From: Stenopsyche tienmushanensis | Taxonomy: Eukaryota; Arthropoda; Insecta; Trichoptera; Stenopsychidae | Direction of reading: 5' to 3' | Assembly (NCBI GenBank): GCA_008973525.1 | Contig: WACJ01000529.1 | Span: 806,001 to 870,000 of the forward strand | DNA: 64,000 bases | Made by a program: the position numbers and the translations under genes | Notes under the pieces: model-generated | What the model saw: the letters and a program-made list of their open reading frames with translations, nothing else | Database searches by the model: none | Told to the model about the DNA's origin: nothing | Shown here: positions 25,547-38,857 of the stretch, one piece after another | Layout: every line of letters begins with the position of its first letter | Position numbering within the stretch: the first letter of the stretch is position 1

Positions 25547-27059
25547 TTGTATATTGAATTATAAATCCGCATTAGGTGGATTTAAACTTATATTCGAATA
25601 ATCAATTATTTTTTTACATGGCTCCAGTTCTCATTTTATGCAAAAATAATGCATTCAAGTAAAAACCATATTGATGAATACTCGTTTTCTGCACAAAGAT
25701 GGAGTTAGTTATGCGTTCCGGCAATTTTGCATGCCATTACGTTGCATTACCGATGCACATTATCTCAATAGTGGCAAACAAGTGCTACACCTTCGGATTC
25801 GAACCAAGTACCCGTGTCTTGTAAGCTGTCAACGACCCATAACATCGATCACGTTGCATGGCTTCCCATTAGCCCAAGAAAGTGCTCTTCGTGATAATCG
25901 CGGCAAATCGTCACAGAATACAATGCACAAGATGCCAGCATCCCGATGTGAAACCGTACACATTTGGATGCCAACATCAAACGTATGTAACAGCCGCGGA
26001 TCTCTCGTAAAAACGGCAATTATCTCTTAAAGATCGTAAAATACACCCTCCGAGGAGAGTTATTAATCCAAAAATATTAAAAGGGCAATTAAAATGCTTT
26101 CCCCTCTCCGCCCATATAACTTTCGTTCTAGCCTCGTAAATTTGAATATCATCCGAAATAAAGTCTACTCCCAACAATCGGGATATATGTGAAAACGTTT
26201 GCCTCTTTTTAAGATTTGATAAATATGTTCAAAGTTTGTTTAGTGAGCTTTGTTAGATCATTACGACGCAGTCATTGCTTATCTGCAATGTGCTTTCCTG
26301 GCTAATTTAGCACGACTTAAAAAGCTTTATCTCGGAGCTTTATTTAACTTTTGTCTGGTTGTACAACTGCTCCAGTGGCACAAAACCTTCTATATGCAAG
26401 CGAGCAAACAATAAATATCCATATAATCATAACGTTATTAGAATTATAACAAATCTGAATAATTGCTATTCAAATTTTATAATAAGTAGTTTTTATACGG
26501 ATATCGATTCTCAATATCATCAATTAAATGTCATGGAAGCACTTTACCTTCTAAATGTCTTTAACATTTCGACAGTAATCGAAACCCCGGAAGTGTTAAT
26601 ATAATATGTTATTATACTTTAGCTCTTCAACAGGCTTTCAGCGTCGACAGCTTGATATTATCGATTGATGATGCGTGCAAAAATGAACATGATTTTCATT
26701 AATATCATCAATGAATTTTTATGATGATGCATTTTTTTGGCAGTGGTGAACTTACATAAAAAAGTGAACGTATTAAATAGCATGAAGTCAGTCTTATAAT
26801 TATTTCGTGCTGTATGCATTTATCCCTGTAATAGATTTACTCAGCAATTTTAATTTGGAAAAGCTCACCCCACGGTCCATCAAGGTTGGAGCTAATTGAA
26901 CGGATCAATTTCTGGTAATTAGATTGTTTGGCATAATTAAAGACTTCCATTTTTAAGTATGCATTGATTATTCCTAGGATTGATAAGATTTACAATTTAA
27001 ATAAATTCCTTGTATGAGTTTCCCTGAGAGAATTTTTTTATGAAGGAAATTTTAGATAT
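25547..27059. other. Gene-free stretch
   Basis: A balanced block at 25690-26110 holds a 118-codon frame starting at the ATG at 25674 that resembles no family I know. The remainder is AT-rich. No RNA gene found; a GGTTCGAATCC-like string on the minus strand near 25795 was tested as a tRNA arm and rejected. Confidence 0.4.
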
Positions 27060-27310
27060 AAAATATTTAAATTAAAAAAAGATGATCAGAATATGGATTT
27101 GAAGTCTGTGTACGTTCCGCGGAAAATTGCACAAAAATTAATCGCACAAAAAAACTATGACTTACATACAAAAAGTGAAGATACTTTCCATCGAATTCAA
27201 AAACCGCATAACTTTGAAACGGCCATATAAAATATATCCAAAATCGCACAAAAAAAAGTCAATAATTTAAAGAACGTCTTGCATCATTGGTAAAATTTTA
27301 AGGATATCTG

Positions 27311-27337
27311 ACATCTGGCATCTCAAATGCCAGATGT
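27311..27337. repeat. Perfect 11-bp hairpin
   Basis: ACATCTGGCAT and ATGCCAGATGT pair perfectly around the 5-base loop CTCAA. It is too short for a typical microRNA precursor. It lies inside the repeat-rich 27060-27930 region and may be an internal feature of that element. Confidence 0.6.
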
Positions 27338-27559
27338 TCACTAGAGAAATAGTAATTATTTAAATTGCAAACTATCATCGCTCTATGATAAATTTCGATA
27401 TGACTCAAAATCCATCTTTTTTTCGGAAGAAATAGTATACCCAGTGTCAATCTCATCATTTTTCTATGTGGATTTTCTCTCTCCAATAATTAAATACATA
27501 ATTTGTAAAGATGTTACTATAGTCCCTAACTAAAAAAAAAAACATGAGAGATGATAAGT

Positions 27560-27720
27560 TATGATGCCAATCGCGTTGAAAAAAGTAGTTTCGAGAAAAA
27601 CGCGTTAAAAGATTTCATTATAGTAGGACCGGCTAAGTTGCCGCGTCACTAAAATAGCTATAACTCTGTACATTAGTTGGAATTTTGGAAATTCCTTTAG
27701 AGAATATATTTATAAAAGTC
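27560..27720. repeat. Dispersed repeat, copy 2 (inverted relative to 22800-22960)
   Basis: Carries AGTTTCGAGAAAAACGCGTT, the complement of the core in copy 1, followed by a block containing TAGCTATAACTCTGTACATT that matches the GTTATAG region of copy 1 in reverse. Divergence is high. Confidence 0.55.
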
Positions 27721-27930
27721 AAAACATTGGAAAAATGCAAAAAAAACGAAACTATTTTCTTCTAAACTAGAATAAAGGGCGTTAGTGTTGATGATTTATT
27801 TCCTATTTTATCCAAAGTAGATCGATACGTACTTTTTATGAAATTAAAAAAAAGTAAAAATTGCTTTAAAAAAACCGCATAACTTCGCATAATCGCACAA
27901 AAAAAAGTCGCACAAAAAGAGGTTTCAGAA

Positions 27931-28840
27931 TACATTTTAATTCGGTTATAACGAACAACCAGGAATTGATATTTTGATCTCATTAAAAATTATTAAGATA
28001 TATTTTTAGTACTACTTGTTTAATAGGACTAAAAAAACCCAAAATAATAACTATTATATACTTCAGATTCTTATCAGTTTTGTTTGCATTTCTTAAGTTT
28101 TTCGTGTGATTTTTGCTATACCATTCAAGTTATATTGATCTGAAGTCAACTATAAGGTTGTGTATTATTCGTTTTATTGTTCGTAATTTTAATAACGGTT
28201 TAAAAACCGAAACACAATGTATACGGGAAGCTTATTTTTATGAATTGCGCCACGATTTTTTCATATTTATTTCCATGATTGTCTTGTGAGGATTTGTTGA
28301 AACATTTATTTAAAAAATTGAGCATATTTCCAATACACAAAGAAACTGAGATTTATGGATTAAAACGAGGGAAGTTCCCTCGTATATGATGTGTTTTTAA
28401 TGTTATAAAAATCGTGCTCGTTATAAAAAAGTTAAACTATCACTAATAGTTTTAATTTAGGTAAAACATATGTTAATGCCTTCAAATCAATTTTAATTAT
28501 TTGAAAAATATTATTCCAGTTCAGTTCTAAATTTAAGCAATAAAAAAAGAAAAAAAAAATAAAATTACTTTTCTATAAATCCTTAACAAACGATATAATT
28601 TCTCAGAGTTTAACGTCAGCAGATCAACGGTAGTTTAAGTAGAAAATTGGAAAACAAGATAAAAATCAGAAATAATAAATAGTAAATGAACAAATATGGT
28701 TATGAAATGAAATTAATGAAATAAAAATTACAGTGATATTGTGGGGGCTGAAATATGAATATGTAATATATATTTGTATAGTTTATTGTTTTTTCGTGTT
28801 TATGTGTACAAACTTACGAGCTTTTTGAATTCGAGCTTTC
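27931..28840. other. AT-rich stretch, no gene
   Basis: Long AT-rich sequence with A runs, for example near 28545-28560. No gene, RNA or element end recognised. Confidence 0.5.
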
Positions 28841-29010
28841 AAAGATCGTTTTCCAGGTGGGATATGTTTCAAATGTTACATTCAGAAGTTTAGTTAAAAT
28901 GATCCCTTATGAATATATTCAAATAAAATTGAATTCTACTGATATTGTTTGTGGACTGTTCAATGTATAATATTCAATCATATATAATTGTCGCAAATTT
29001 GGCGGAAAAG
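28841..29010. mobile_element. Fragment related to the hAT relic at 34080-34620
   Basis: Matches the 5' part of the 34080 relic: CCAGGTGGGA then TTTCAAATGTTACATTCAGA here, CCGGGTGGGT then TTTCAAATGCAACATTCTGA there; both continue to TCTACTGATATTGTTT and a TTGTCG...GGCGG block. Only this part is recognisable, so it is a short decayed copy. Confidence 0.5.
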
Positions 29011-29810
29011 AATATTCATTATGATTAATTGTATTGAAAAGATATATTTAGAATTGAATTTTGTTATTAAATGCAGTCATAAGAAGCATTATAAATATGA
29101 TTGAAGATTTTAGCCATCACGATAAAAAAACGAGCTTTTTCTGAGCATTTGAGAGCCTGCGGATCCTCGGCCGTAATGGGTCCATAGAACATCTCGTATC
29201 ATTGAACACTGAAGAATGGCAGATCGCATGGTCTCGCAGGGCGTCTGATGTGCTCTCAGAGTTACAAATGAACAGCCATAATTCATGAATAGGCGATAAA
29301 CTTTAAACTGTGTGGAGGGCAAGCCAGAAAGCTTTCAGGCGGATTGCTGCTCTCCAAACAAACAGCCTCTCCTTTTAATCTAGCTAATGTGGCGGAGACT
29401 TAGAGCCTTGTTGAGCCAAGCGATATACCCGCAAAAAACAGCTCCTCTTCTGGCGATTCACCAGATAAAGAACACTTTTTTTAGGAACAACTATTTTTCA
29501 TGCTTCAATTGCGGGCGAGCTCCCAGCCGCGATGAGCAAATCCAAAAATATACCCATTCTAATAGGCTACATGAATAGTAAAATTCGATCGAAGTCTATG
29601 CATAGGGATATGCAGATTTTATCAAAAAATACATTTTAAAAAATCATACATAAATACGCAATATATAAATCAATATGCAATTAATGTTTTTCACCTGTTG
29701 CACTTTTTGCGCCGGGATCGAGAGCACGTTCCAATCGATTTAACCCCTTTCGTTGATCTATTTCACCAGACTACAAAAAACGAACGAAGAGTTCAACACG
29801 AACAGGTTGG

Positions 29811-29903
29811 CACGTGATGATGGGAAGATCCCATCCCACATGGATAAAAGTGTGTCATTCTACCCCGTGGTAGCACGTGCCACTCTTGTGCTCCTACCAC
29901 GTG
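29811..29903. promoter_or_regulatory. Cluster of three CACGTG E-boxes
   Basis: The palindrome CACGTG occurs at 29811-29816, 29874-29879 and 29898-29903, the last two within inverted blocks (GGTAGCACGTG and CTACCACGTGC). CACGTG is the core site of Myc/Max, USF, CLOCK/CYCLE and Hairy-class bHLH proteins. A single 6-mer is expected only about once in 4 kb at equal base frequencies. Confidence 0.35.
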
Positions 29904-32900
29904 CTTATTAAAAAAAGGATACTAACAGCATCCCGACACGGTACATCAAATGGAAGGGTTCGAGATAATCAAAGGTACAAAAAGCTGGTATACCTGTTTC
30001 GAAGATAGCTCCGGTTCTGATACATCTGTTTATTGATGCTGAGTTCGGGGTTACATGTTAGAGGTGTCGGGATAATGTATGTGATGTGAAAATACATCAT
30101 TTCTGCGCTAAAGCTTGCCGAGGGTAAACGCTGCCGATTATAAAGTTTACCCTTTATTGCTACAATGATCCTGGAAATTATGACAATATATTTTTTTTTA
30201 CTTAAGTCGTTATTTTTACATTTTTTTTAAATCTTCCTTATATTTGCATGCTTTTGATACGATATAATCTTGAACATATTCATAATTTATAGATAGTATT
30301 GGGTGTACAATAAAGTAAATTTGATACATATAAGCACAAGTAAACGTATGTGTGGATTGTCAAACATGGATATTAAAATGAGTATAGCAATAATTTGAAT
30401 TTCAAGATGGATTTTCTTCAATCAAATTTTGATATAATGATTAATCATTGATTTGATTGTGTTGATATAAATACTATATTGACTCATGTTCAATTCCATG
30501 TCATTCATACGACAGCGGCGAATAAATTCATCTACGATTCACATTACCCTGATTTAATTTCACGCTGATTTGTGGCTGTCTTTGGTTGCAACATTATTAT
30601 ATCGCACTTAGACAAATTGCATCAAAAATTGCAGCATTACGTGCCCGTATTGAAGCAAATGACGACTGCAATATTGCAATTCTACTTTTTTTATATGCTA
30701 CTAATAATATACGGCTACAGTGTCATAATGGGCGATATTGAGAGATGCATATCTTGCTTCGGTGCGAACGTTAGAGATTTAATACATAAATCCGCTCCGT
30801 GGCCATCGTCTCATGATATAATCATGTCTTCCGTAATTTGATGTTGATGTATCATCATTACATTGATAAAAAAGCGGATAATTGACCCAGGCCGACCTCC
30901 ATATGATAAGTAAGATGAAGTATAAACCCACATTATCAATTGGATGCAGATCTTGTATCATTACACGAGCATGTATCTACATTTTTTTGAAATGAAAAGA
31001 AGGCACCAATGCGATCGAAGCTGTAAAAAAATATCCAGATGAATTTTATGTGATGATGAATGTGTTTCAGTTCTTCGAAAAGAAATAGGATCAGGTTTTA
31101 TACGAGCACTAGAATTGGAAATGGTAATATAATTTCGCGCTAAATTTCTTGACCTGAACCAAATGATCCATTAAATTAGCCATTTGGGTGGAAGTGCCTT
31201 ATGGCATTTTTAATAATGCATAATCATTATACGAAATAACAAATATATTAACTAAAGCTTGGTTTATTGTATATTCACGAGTCATTAAAAAAAAATCAAG
31301 CCATGTACAACGATCATGCTTATATTGGTACACATTGAACGCAAATTAGAAGTGATTTGATACAAAAATTTTAAATCTTCCATATTATAACATTCATAAT
31401 AATCAATATAATTTTGTTTTTGGTTTGGCCGTATCGAAAAAAAAATGGATAAACACAACGATGATTCGTTGCAAAAATATTACAAAACTCAAACAATATT
31501 TGTTCAAGGATGCAACATTGCAAATGAGCGATAAGATATATAAACATTTAGAATTTGCAACATCAATTGTAATTTATTCATGAAGAAAGTCAGATCAAAA
31601 ACGATTTTACGATTCAAAATCAAATTTGGCTTAAATAAAAGCTGCGTTTTTTACTGCGCTTTAACGTGCTCCGATCTTTTTAGGGCATCAAAGTTCCAAT
31701 CCATTTCTTGGAAGCTATAAACCTTTACGTTTATGGCATTTTAATGAAAATGCAATTTTACGCTTTGAGTTTGCGATTTAAATGCATCTGAATATTTTTT
31801 CATATCATATCGCCAAAAATTCAGAGCTCCTATTTCTATTTCAGCGTCTTCGATCGTCTTAAATGTGCGATTTTTTTTAGGCATTTACAGCACGACGACT
31901 CGGTTCAAACAAGAGATCGAAATGCTAATAAATACAATAATTCTTGTGGTTGTTTTTACGATCGCCATTATGTGTTCGTATGGGGTCAAAAATAAGAGCC
32001 CTAAAGGTAACACTATAATGGAACGCAATTTAAATTCGCTAATACGATCATATAACCGATTTATGAAGGTAGATTATTTTTTTAACGGTTATCGTTGGAC
32101 TTGTAAAGGAATTTATTTTTGGATGTTAATGGTGCATATGATATTATAATGGTCGGGTTAAATGATATAAAAATCCACTTGTATATGAACCATTTTATTA
32201 TTATAACATATACATAAAATTCTAGAAATGGAAAAACTTTTGTATTAATTAAATTATATTTTCCTTAAAACTTTTAAGCATTATAATAGCAATGATCTAT
32301 AATTTAATAGATTTTTTTAATATATCGCCTCGATCATCCTACCCAATATTATTTTATATTATGTTTAAGACCCTTTTCTCCTTCAATGTCGTTCATATAA
32401 TAGTTATGGCCCCAAAATCTGGATAAAAAACATAAATTCATTCAAAAATTAAATAATGAAGTATAATACATTTGTATTGTTTTTCAGGAATTATGATTTT
32501 AAATATAATTTTGTGAATGAAAGTTAAAAATGATCAATGACATGTTATCTTTTTGTATTGCATTTACTATGTTTCAAAATTGAGACATTTCTCTTCTTCT
32601 ATTGCAATAATTTGGGGGACACTGATTTAAAGGGTACATTTGAGTGATGGAATTCGGATAATTACGCCACTATATACTTATATTGCTATACTTCGAAAAT
32701 AATTTGGGAAATGTTCAGAAAGCCAGATATAAAGAAAATGCGGGTAGCCAGTTTCAGAATTAGTTATAAGTCAATTCTGAGCGATTTTTCAAAGGGTTTT
32801 AAGTTAAGTCTTGAGATCCAACCGATTGTTTTGGCAGCAAGAACATTTGGTCATTCCCGCCGACTTCTCTAATCTCGTAACTGTGTTTTATATCTTTTGG

Positions 32901-33181
32901 GTAATAATAAATCTTTGGAATGAATAGTCGTATTTTCATCATCCCTGTCTCCCTTCTTTTGATTAATTTCATTAGTTTTAGGTACAATATGCAAGAATTT
33001 TTACTGGTTAATTACAGTGTTGTTCATAGTGATAGCCTGAGTATTATGTTGATTTATTGAGCATATAGTGACAATTTCTTACGTCGTATTACGCGTTAGC
33101 CAATCGAGCAAAATTATTGTTTAGGTTCAAACAACAACGTAAGGCGTAGTAAATCTGAACATTGAAAGAGAAAGCTTTCCG

Positions 33182-33200
33182 TGCGAGATGAAATCTCGCA
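33182..33200. repeat. Short perfect hairpin
   Basis: TGCGAGAT and ATCTCGCA pair perfectly around a 3-base GAA loop. It sits in a balanced block that may be regulatory. No T run follows, so nothing suggests termination. Confidence 0.45.
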
Positions 33201-34079
33201 TAAAGAAGCAACTTTCAGGCTCAAAAGTGTCATGAGCAGCTCTGCAGTTGAAACAAATGGCTTAAATTAGAGTCTGCAATTTAAATCTGTTTGACAGGTC
33301 GATAAATCCGTTAGCTGTTAGGTGTCCATCGGAATGGGAAAAGCACACAAGTCACTCGGAAGAATCTGCGAGTGTCTCGTTAGATATTCTGATTCAGATG
33401 CCATACCAGACACCAGACCCCAGCATGCGCCATAAACATTCCTCGTCCACTGCCGCACAGACTGAATCAAATTAAATGGACGTCTGCCAAACACTTTTGC
33501 ATCTTGGACAATGTGAACTTTAAGACAGCGTGTCACATCTATAATGAGTAACATCCAAGAACAAAATAGCCACCAGTCAATTTAAATACAATTCATAACC
33601 CGGAATGACAGCCTAACGGCTTCTGACGCACCTTATTTAATGAATTCGTCATAATTCATAGCGAAGATCGGGATGAATTGATCTATGCCAACATTCAACG
33701 CACACAATCCAAATGTGTGAAATGATAGAGGTCTTAGATACTTTGTAACAGGATTAAATGATTTATAAGCAGGTTTGCTCAACTAAACAGCGCTTGTATC
33801 AAACGCATTTAAATGACAAGTAGAACAAATCGTTGAGCCTAGCATATTATGTTACAAAGTATCGCAACTACCCTTTCGAACGAAAATCTAAATATAAAAC
33901 GATTCAAGAAGCAATTAAAAACTATTTTAAACATTGTATGCATTTTTAATAATATCAAATAAGAGCAAAAATAAATTAGAATTTTGTGTCAACATTTAAT
34001 CGTCTTAGCTCTTAGAGAAATATCTAATTTTTCGAAATTATTGCCATCAGATTGACGGTATTTTAATAAAAATTAAAGA

Positions 34080-34620
34080 ATTTTCAAAGATGGATTTCCG
34101 GGTGGGTTTTCTTTCAAATGCAACATTCTGAGTATCCAAATAAACTCTACTGATATTGTTTATGGATCAATATAAAATCCTATTAAAATGGCATTGTGTT
34201 CATATTGAATATTCTTGTCGTTTATATGGCGGAATTTCTTTCTTTGGGGAGGGTTTAGAAATGTTTCCACCTTTGCAAGAATTTTTAATTGCTGTTCACA
34301 TCGACAGGAAAGGTGTTTTGAATATAATAAGTCAACACCTGAAAGAATTGGTGCTAAAATTTAATCACTATTATCTCGAAAATGAGGATCCTCGTAAAGG
34401 AAATCTTTGGATTAATAGCCCCTTCATGGAGGACGTCATTTTATGAACTCTTACGAGTAGAGAAAAAGAACAATTAATAGAGTTGTCTTTGGATGCCACT
34501 CTGATATTCAGGCACAAAACATTAACATTGCCATAGTTTTGGATGCCAGTGGAAGACGAATATCAATCTTTAAGCCATAAAGCCTATACATTTATGAATC
34601 ATTTTCGTCCGTATAAAAAC
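34080..34620 (+). mobile_element. hAT transposon relic: C-terminal transposase of the ZBED5-like type
   Basis: An open frame (34156-34446, no proper start) followed past a stop in the same frame to about 34535 encodes pieces typical of hAT transposases of the ZBED5/FAM200 (Charlie-like) group: PRKGNLWINSPF, then TSREKEQLIELSLDATL, then WMPVEDEY and a LSHKAY block. In this family that region lies before the C-terminal dimerisation domain. Stops at 34444 and about 34537 break it. The N-terminal BED finger and most of the catalytic domain are absent and no terminal repeats are visible, so it is an old fragment. It may be the same broad family as the element at 49342-51393, which retains the opposite end of the protein. 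Confidence 0.75.
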
Positions 34621-37600
34621 GAAACAATCGCACTGTAGGCAAGAATATCCAATATATTAGCAAATATGTAAGAGCAGGTTTCGAATTAATTCGTTGGGAA
34701 AAAAAGCCATTTGTTTTGTTAAATTTTTCCTTCTTTTACCGATCCGCAAGTGTAAAAAGGTTGGGTGACACTGATTTAAGCCATATAACTGAGTTAAATC
34801 CATGTTTTTGATTAGTCACTCGCTGTTTTTAAATTACTGATGAAATTTTATTTAATAAAAAAATGCAAATGCAATATGGACAAATATTGGGTTAAATTTA
34901 ATATTAAAAATAAATAGGTTAAAGTCTATAGATATGGCTAGTAGATTTTAATTTTAATGATTGACTTATATCTATGAAAAAAAAATGTAACCCAATCGAT
35001 TTACATGACCGATTTGAAGACCCCAATGAACGCTTTAATGGTTATTGGCAATGGCAAAATACTATATCTTAGACTTGTTAGCAATTATCAATAAATGACT
35101 TGCTAAAATTAATGACACTATCTTTATATTAAATCAAGATTTTGCTACTTAACCAGAAAAAATATTTTTAACAAATCTATTTCAAGATTCCTTGCGATGT
35201 CAGTTAATTAAGTCATTTCTGGCAACAATGTAACCAATGCATTAAATTGGAGGCAATAAACCACAGTGCTATGTTTACATGTTAATTTTTTAAGGAGGTT
35301 AAATTCTAAACGCAATTCCGAAGCCATTTGCATTGACTCGATCAGACATAGGTGCAATTTATTTTGCATGATAGTTACTTATCTATTTCTCTGATCTATT
35401 CCTGAGCCAACTATTTGTATCAGCGCTAATTGAGTTTCTGACTGAAAGATCTCGCAACAAAATCGTATTGCATTTCTTAATTTATTTATCAGTCGTATAA
35501 AGCTACGGAGCGCCTGCAGAGCGTCCATTATCGGATATATAAAAATATTTGTGCGGCTCTAATGGACGCAGAAGCAAATGATTCGTATTCATCATAATTG
35601 CTTTACGATACTAAATTCTCGGAATTGCGAATGTTTTACTATTAGTTTAATCATTGCAATGTGGCATTTCGCAATACGGCATGCGTATTGCTCAAAGATA
35701 AATATATCACTTAGTAAATTATTTCAGACCGTTATTTATTCATTTTTGTGATCCACTGTATGGCACGTGCCACATTATGCTTTTTGATTATTATTGAATC
35801 GTATTTGGAAATTGGATGATAGATTTGTTTGGATTTCATATTGTTAAGTGCTAAGAATTTCATGATAGTTGACATCGGATTCGAGGCGATGTCTACGAGT
35901 AAATCAATGGACATGCCCACAATGACTCGACCGTAGTACACTTTAATGGACATGACATTCATAATGATATTATCATTGAAAACTATTCTCAGCCGTTCAA
36001 AAAAACATGAAGTTTTATGAACGAGTTGATCGTCGTAATAATGCAAATTAATGTGTTGAAGATTTGCCATGACGTCAAGCGAAACACACACTGAGAGAGT
36101 CATTTATAAAACATCCTTAGCTTCATATCAACGAAGCATGTGATATAAATATACAAAGGAAAGATATTAGCTTCTTAGAAGTATGTATCTTTTAATTATT
36201 TAATATTTTTGTATTTTTTAAATTTAAATCAACAAAGTTATATGCGCTAAGTCCAATGCATTGTTATATTCGGGATAAAAATTAAATTTAAAAGAATTTT
36301 AAAAGGTGAACAAATTATAAATGAGCAAGCCAATTTAGCAAGTTTTGCTCCAATTTTAGTTATGTTGCAACCCCAAAAAAAAAAAAAAAAAATGCAAATA
36401 TCTGAGTTTTTCATATGGATTAAAATAGGAAAACAATGCATCTGTCGTAACCAAAAATATTAGTTCAATGTATTTTAAAGATGTGCAAACTTAAATGTGG
36501 GGTATGTGACCTAACAAATTCTCATCTGGGAATTCATCCCTTGAAGATGAACCCCGCTATAGATCACCTGACTAATTTGATAACATAAGATTTCAGAGAG
36601 ATTGACTATTGATAAATCAAACATTTTCAGTCTTCTCTATAAGCCAAGAATTATGGCAAACATTTTATTTGAGTGCCACATGATTTATCCCAAGAAAGTT
36701 TATTAAATAGCATGACTATCTGTGGATTTTTGTAAATAAATGATGAAAAAAATAACATTAGTCAAACATTGGATATCCTCTTTTTTATATCGCCTAATGA
36801 GAATTTCGTATGTTTCATTATTCTTATTGTTTGTCTTTAAGATCTTCTAAGATTTTGCCATAAAAATAGTGTTTAAAATTTGTCTAAAATAGAGAAACCT
36901 TTAGGTAGTTCCGCGATCAAGTGGTTGGACTGATAACTCAACCATTTTGAATTCAAATTTACATTTAAAAAAATATATTTAAGCTATGAAAATTACGTCA
37001 TTGCTGTTGTAAATGTATTTTTTTTTTAATTGAAAATGAATGTTCACTGATGGCAAAGTATAACTTTAATTAAAAATATCTTACTGCTTTTGAAAACGAT
37101 ATTTTATTGATCATTTGTTGTATTAACGTAGTGGTTTCACATTTATCTTGTACATATTATATTAAGATTTTGGTTAAAATGGAATCTATAAAAGAACATC
37201 AAAGTGATATTTTATCATTAAAGTATTTGATTGAGATGATCGAGCAAAAATATTAATATCTATGATCTAACAATTTTTTTGATATGAAGATTTTTTCCCT
37301 ATAATTTGGATTTGAACCCTAACGTTTATAACAAAAGTCTAGGATATAAGCCAATATCTTATTATTTAGTTTATACAATACTTTATTATAACATCGATAA
37401 TAAATCGTAGTATTTAGGTATAATTAAATAAAATTTATAGTAATGACAATTTATATAAATAGAAAATTATGTCGTCGATGAAGATTTTAGTCCGAATTCA
37501 TTTGAGATTTGGTTCGCGCATTTGTATTTTTATTGAATTTGGTCTGTTCGATTGGCAGAATCATCCCTTTAACATTACGTATAGACACTTTACTACCGAT

Positions 37601-38349
37601 ATCATCACTCTTTCCCGTCTTAAAAAAATGAAAGGTCCCCAAAGTGGATTTTTTTGAAGAGACTGCACATGTCGGTCGTAATCGGTTTTATCGGTTTTCA
37701 AGTATGAATATAGACTCGTATCGGTTTCTAAATTCGAATATGTGAAGTAAAGAGCTAAATGGACCAAAATAAATAGGTAGATAAAGAGGAAGATAAACAA
37801 CAGTGCAGATATATGATGGCAGAGCTGGCACGAAAGCTATCACGTCTGCTCCTGAGAAGCTGCAGGTCGCCCCTTTGCTCTGCTACTTGCCCTGTCATAC
37901 CGCACAGCTGTAGACAGCCACGTGCGTTAAGCCTGACTTTCACCGCATATCGACATTTATTTAATTTAATTTACATTTACAAATATACATATCGTATGTG
38001 GAATTCACCCGATCGTTAGGTCAAATCGACTTTAATATTTTACTGCCGATATATCTATATTTTTATGGCATGATATCGAGGTCAATAGCTGATTTGCTTA
38101 ATACAAATTTGATGCAGACTTAACGTTTTTATTTAAATGATATTTGCAGAGTACGATAAAAATATTGCAGCCAATGTAACTAAATATTCATCGTATTTAC
38201 TAACAGTCATATGTGTCGTATAAATTACGTATAAATATTTGAAAAATTAGAATACAATAACTAGAAACATTGTATTATTCATTATTTTCCGTTTAGTTTT
38301 TGAATTATACATTTACAAGATAACGTGGCAGGGATATTATTTGTGTAAT
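34621..38349. other. Gene-free stretch
   Basis: AT-rich, with a poly(A) run at about 36376-36392. A 123-codon minus-strand frame (36103-35732) matches no family I know. A small GC-richer patch lies at 37810-37950. Nothing else supported. Confidence 0.4.
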
Positions 38350-38857
38350 TATTCCCACAAAGCTGATTCTATCTCATTTTGTTGTTTTGGTATTGTAAAT
38401 AAACAAAACGGCAGTCTATCGTGATGATAATGTTGCTGATATTTATAACAATTTTTGAGATCTGTTAATAAATACAAGGCTGAAATAATGTCGTAGCTGC
38501 TTATAATAAATACTGTATTTACTTTATTGCAATGCTTTGAACATTGCAATATTTAAATTAAGTTCCCGTACTACAACTTCTGTCATGTCTATCGAAGTCC
38601 TAATCACCACGTATCAAAAGTAGACGATGTTTATTTAACAATAAATAACTGTACATCCTGACATTAAAGATTTTAATTTAATGTCAGGATGTACAGTTAT
38701 TCAGGCTTCAAATATTATTATTAATATATGCAACGTTGAAAGTTTGGTAGATTGTCATTTTCTTGATTTACATTATATAAACACTGCCTGAAACAAAAAT
38801 TAGCTATGTAGAAATGGGTGCAAATTTCGATTGCTGCCTCCTGTAGTATTATGTCAT
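38350..38857. repeat. Unclassified dispersed repeat, copy 2
   Basis: Aligns with 18777-19187: CCCACAAAGCTGATTCT, GGCAGTCTATCGTGATGATA, GTAGCTGCTTATAATAAATA, AAGTTCCCGTACTACA and a GAAATGGGTGCAAATTTCG block near the end all have counterparts. It is longer than copy 1 partly because of a 56-base inverted repeat (38645-38700) that copy 1 lacks. Confidence 0.75.
38645..38700. repeat. Perfect 24-bp inverted repeat with 8-base loop
   Basis: The 24-base arm 38645-38668 is exactly complementary to 38677-38700 around GATTTTAA. The key arm core is CTGTACATCCTGACATTAAA. It lies inside repeat copy 2 and is absent from copy 1, so it arose after the copies separated. Perfect pairing inside an otherwise diverged repeat implies recent origin by local inverted duplication, or selection for the structure. 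Confidence 0.85.

Larger units (their letters stand above)
27060..27930. repeat. Region with repeated TCGCACAAAAA motif
   Basis: TCGCAC followed by an A run occurs at 27142, 27244, 27893 and 27908, and two of the copies follow an AAAACCGCATAACTT block. The pattern suggests two degraded copies of one unit flanking the 27560-27720 repeat, perhaps ends of a single larger element. No transposase is seen. Confidence 0.45.
29011..34079. other. Gene-free stretch with several balanced blocks
   Basis: No supported gene. Blocks at 29100-29580, 29690-30150 and 33100-33720 are GC-richer and free of repeats; the second holds three CACGTG E-boxes, the third a short perfect hairpin (33182-33200). Between them the DNA is AT-rich. 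Small frames match nothing I know. Confidence 0.4.

Noticed and set aside
25770..25850. tRNA-like T arm on the minus strand (GGTTCGAATCC)
   Set aside because: The T stem has a mismatch and no A box, anticodon arm or acceptor stem can be folded around it.
25674..26030. 118-codon + strand frame
   Set aside because: No recognised domain; lies in a balanced block that is equally well explained as non-coding.
35732..36103. 123-codon minus-strand frame
   Set aside because: ATG-started, but no known motif, no codon signature and no splice context; chance is likely in a 64-kb six-frame scan.
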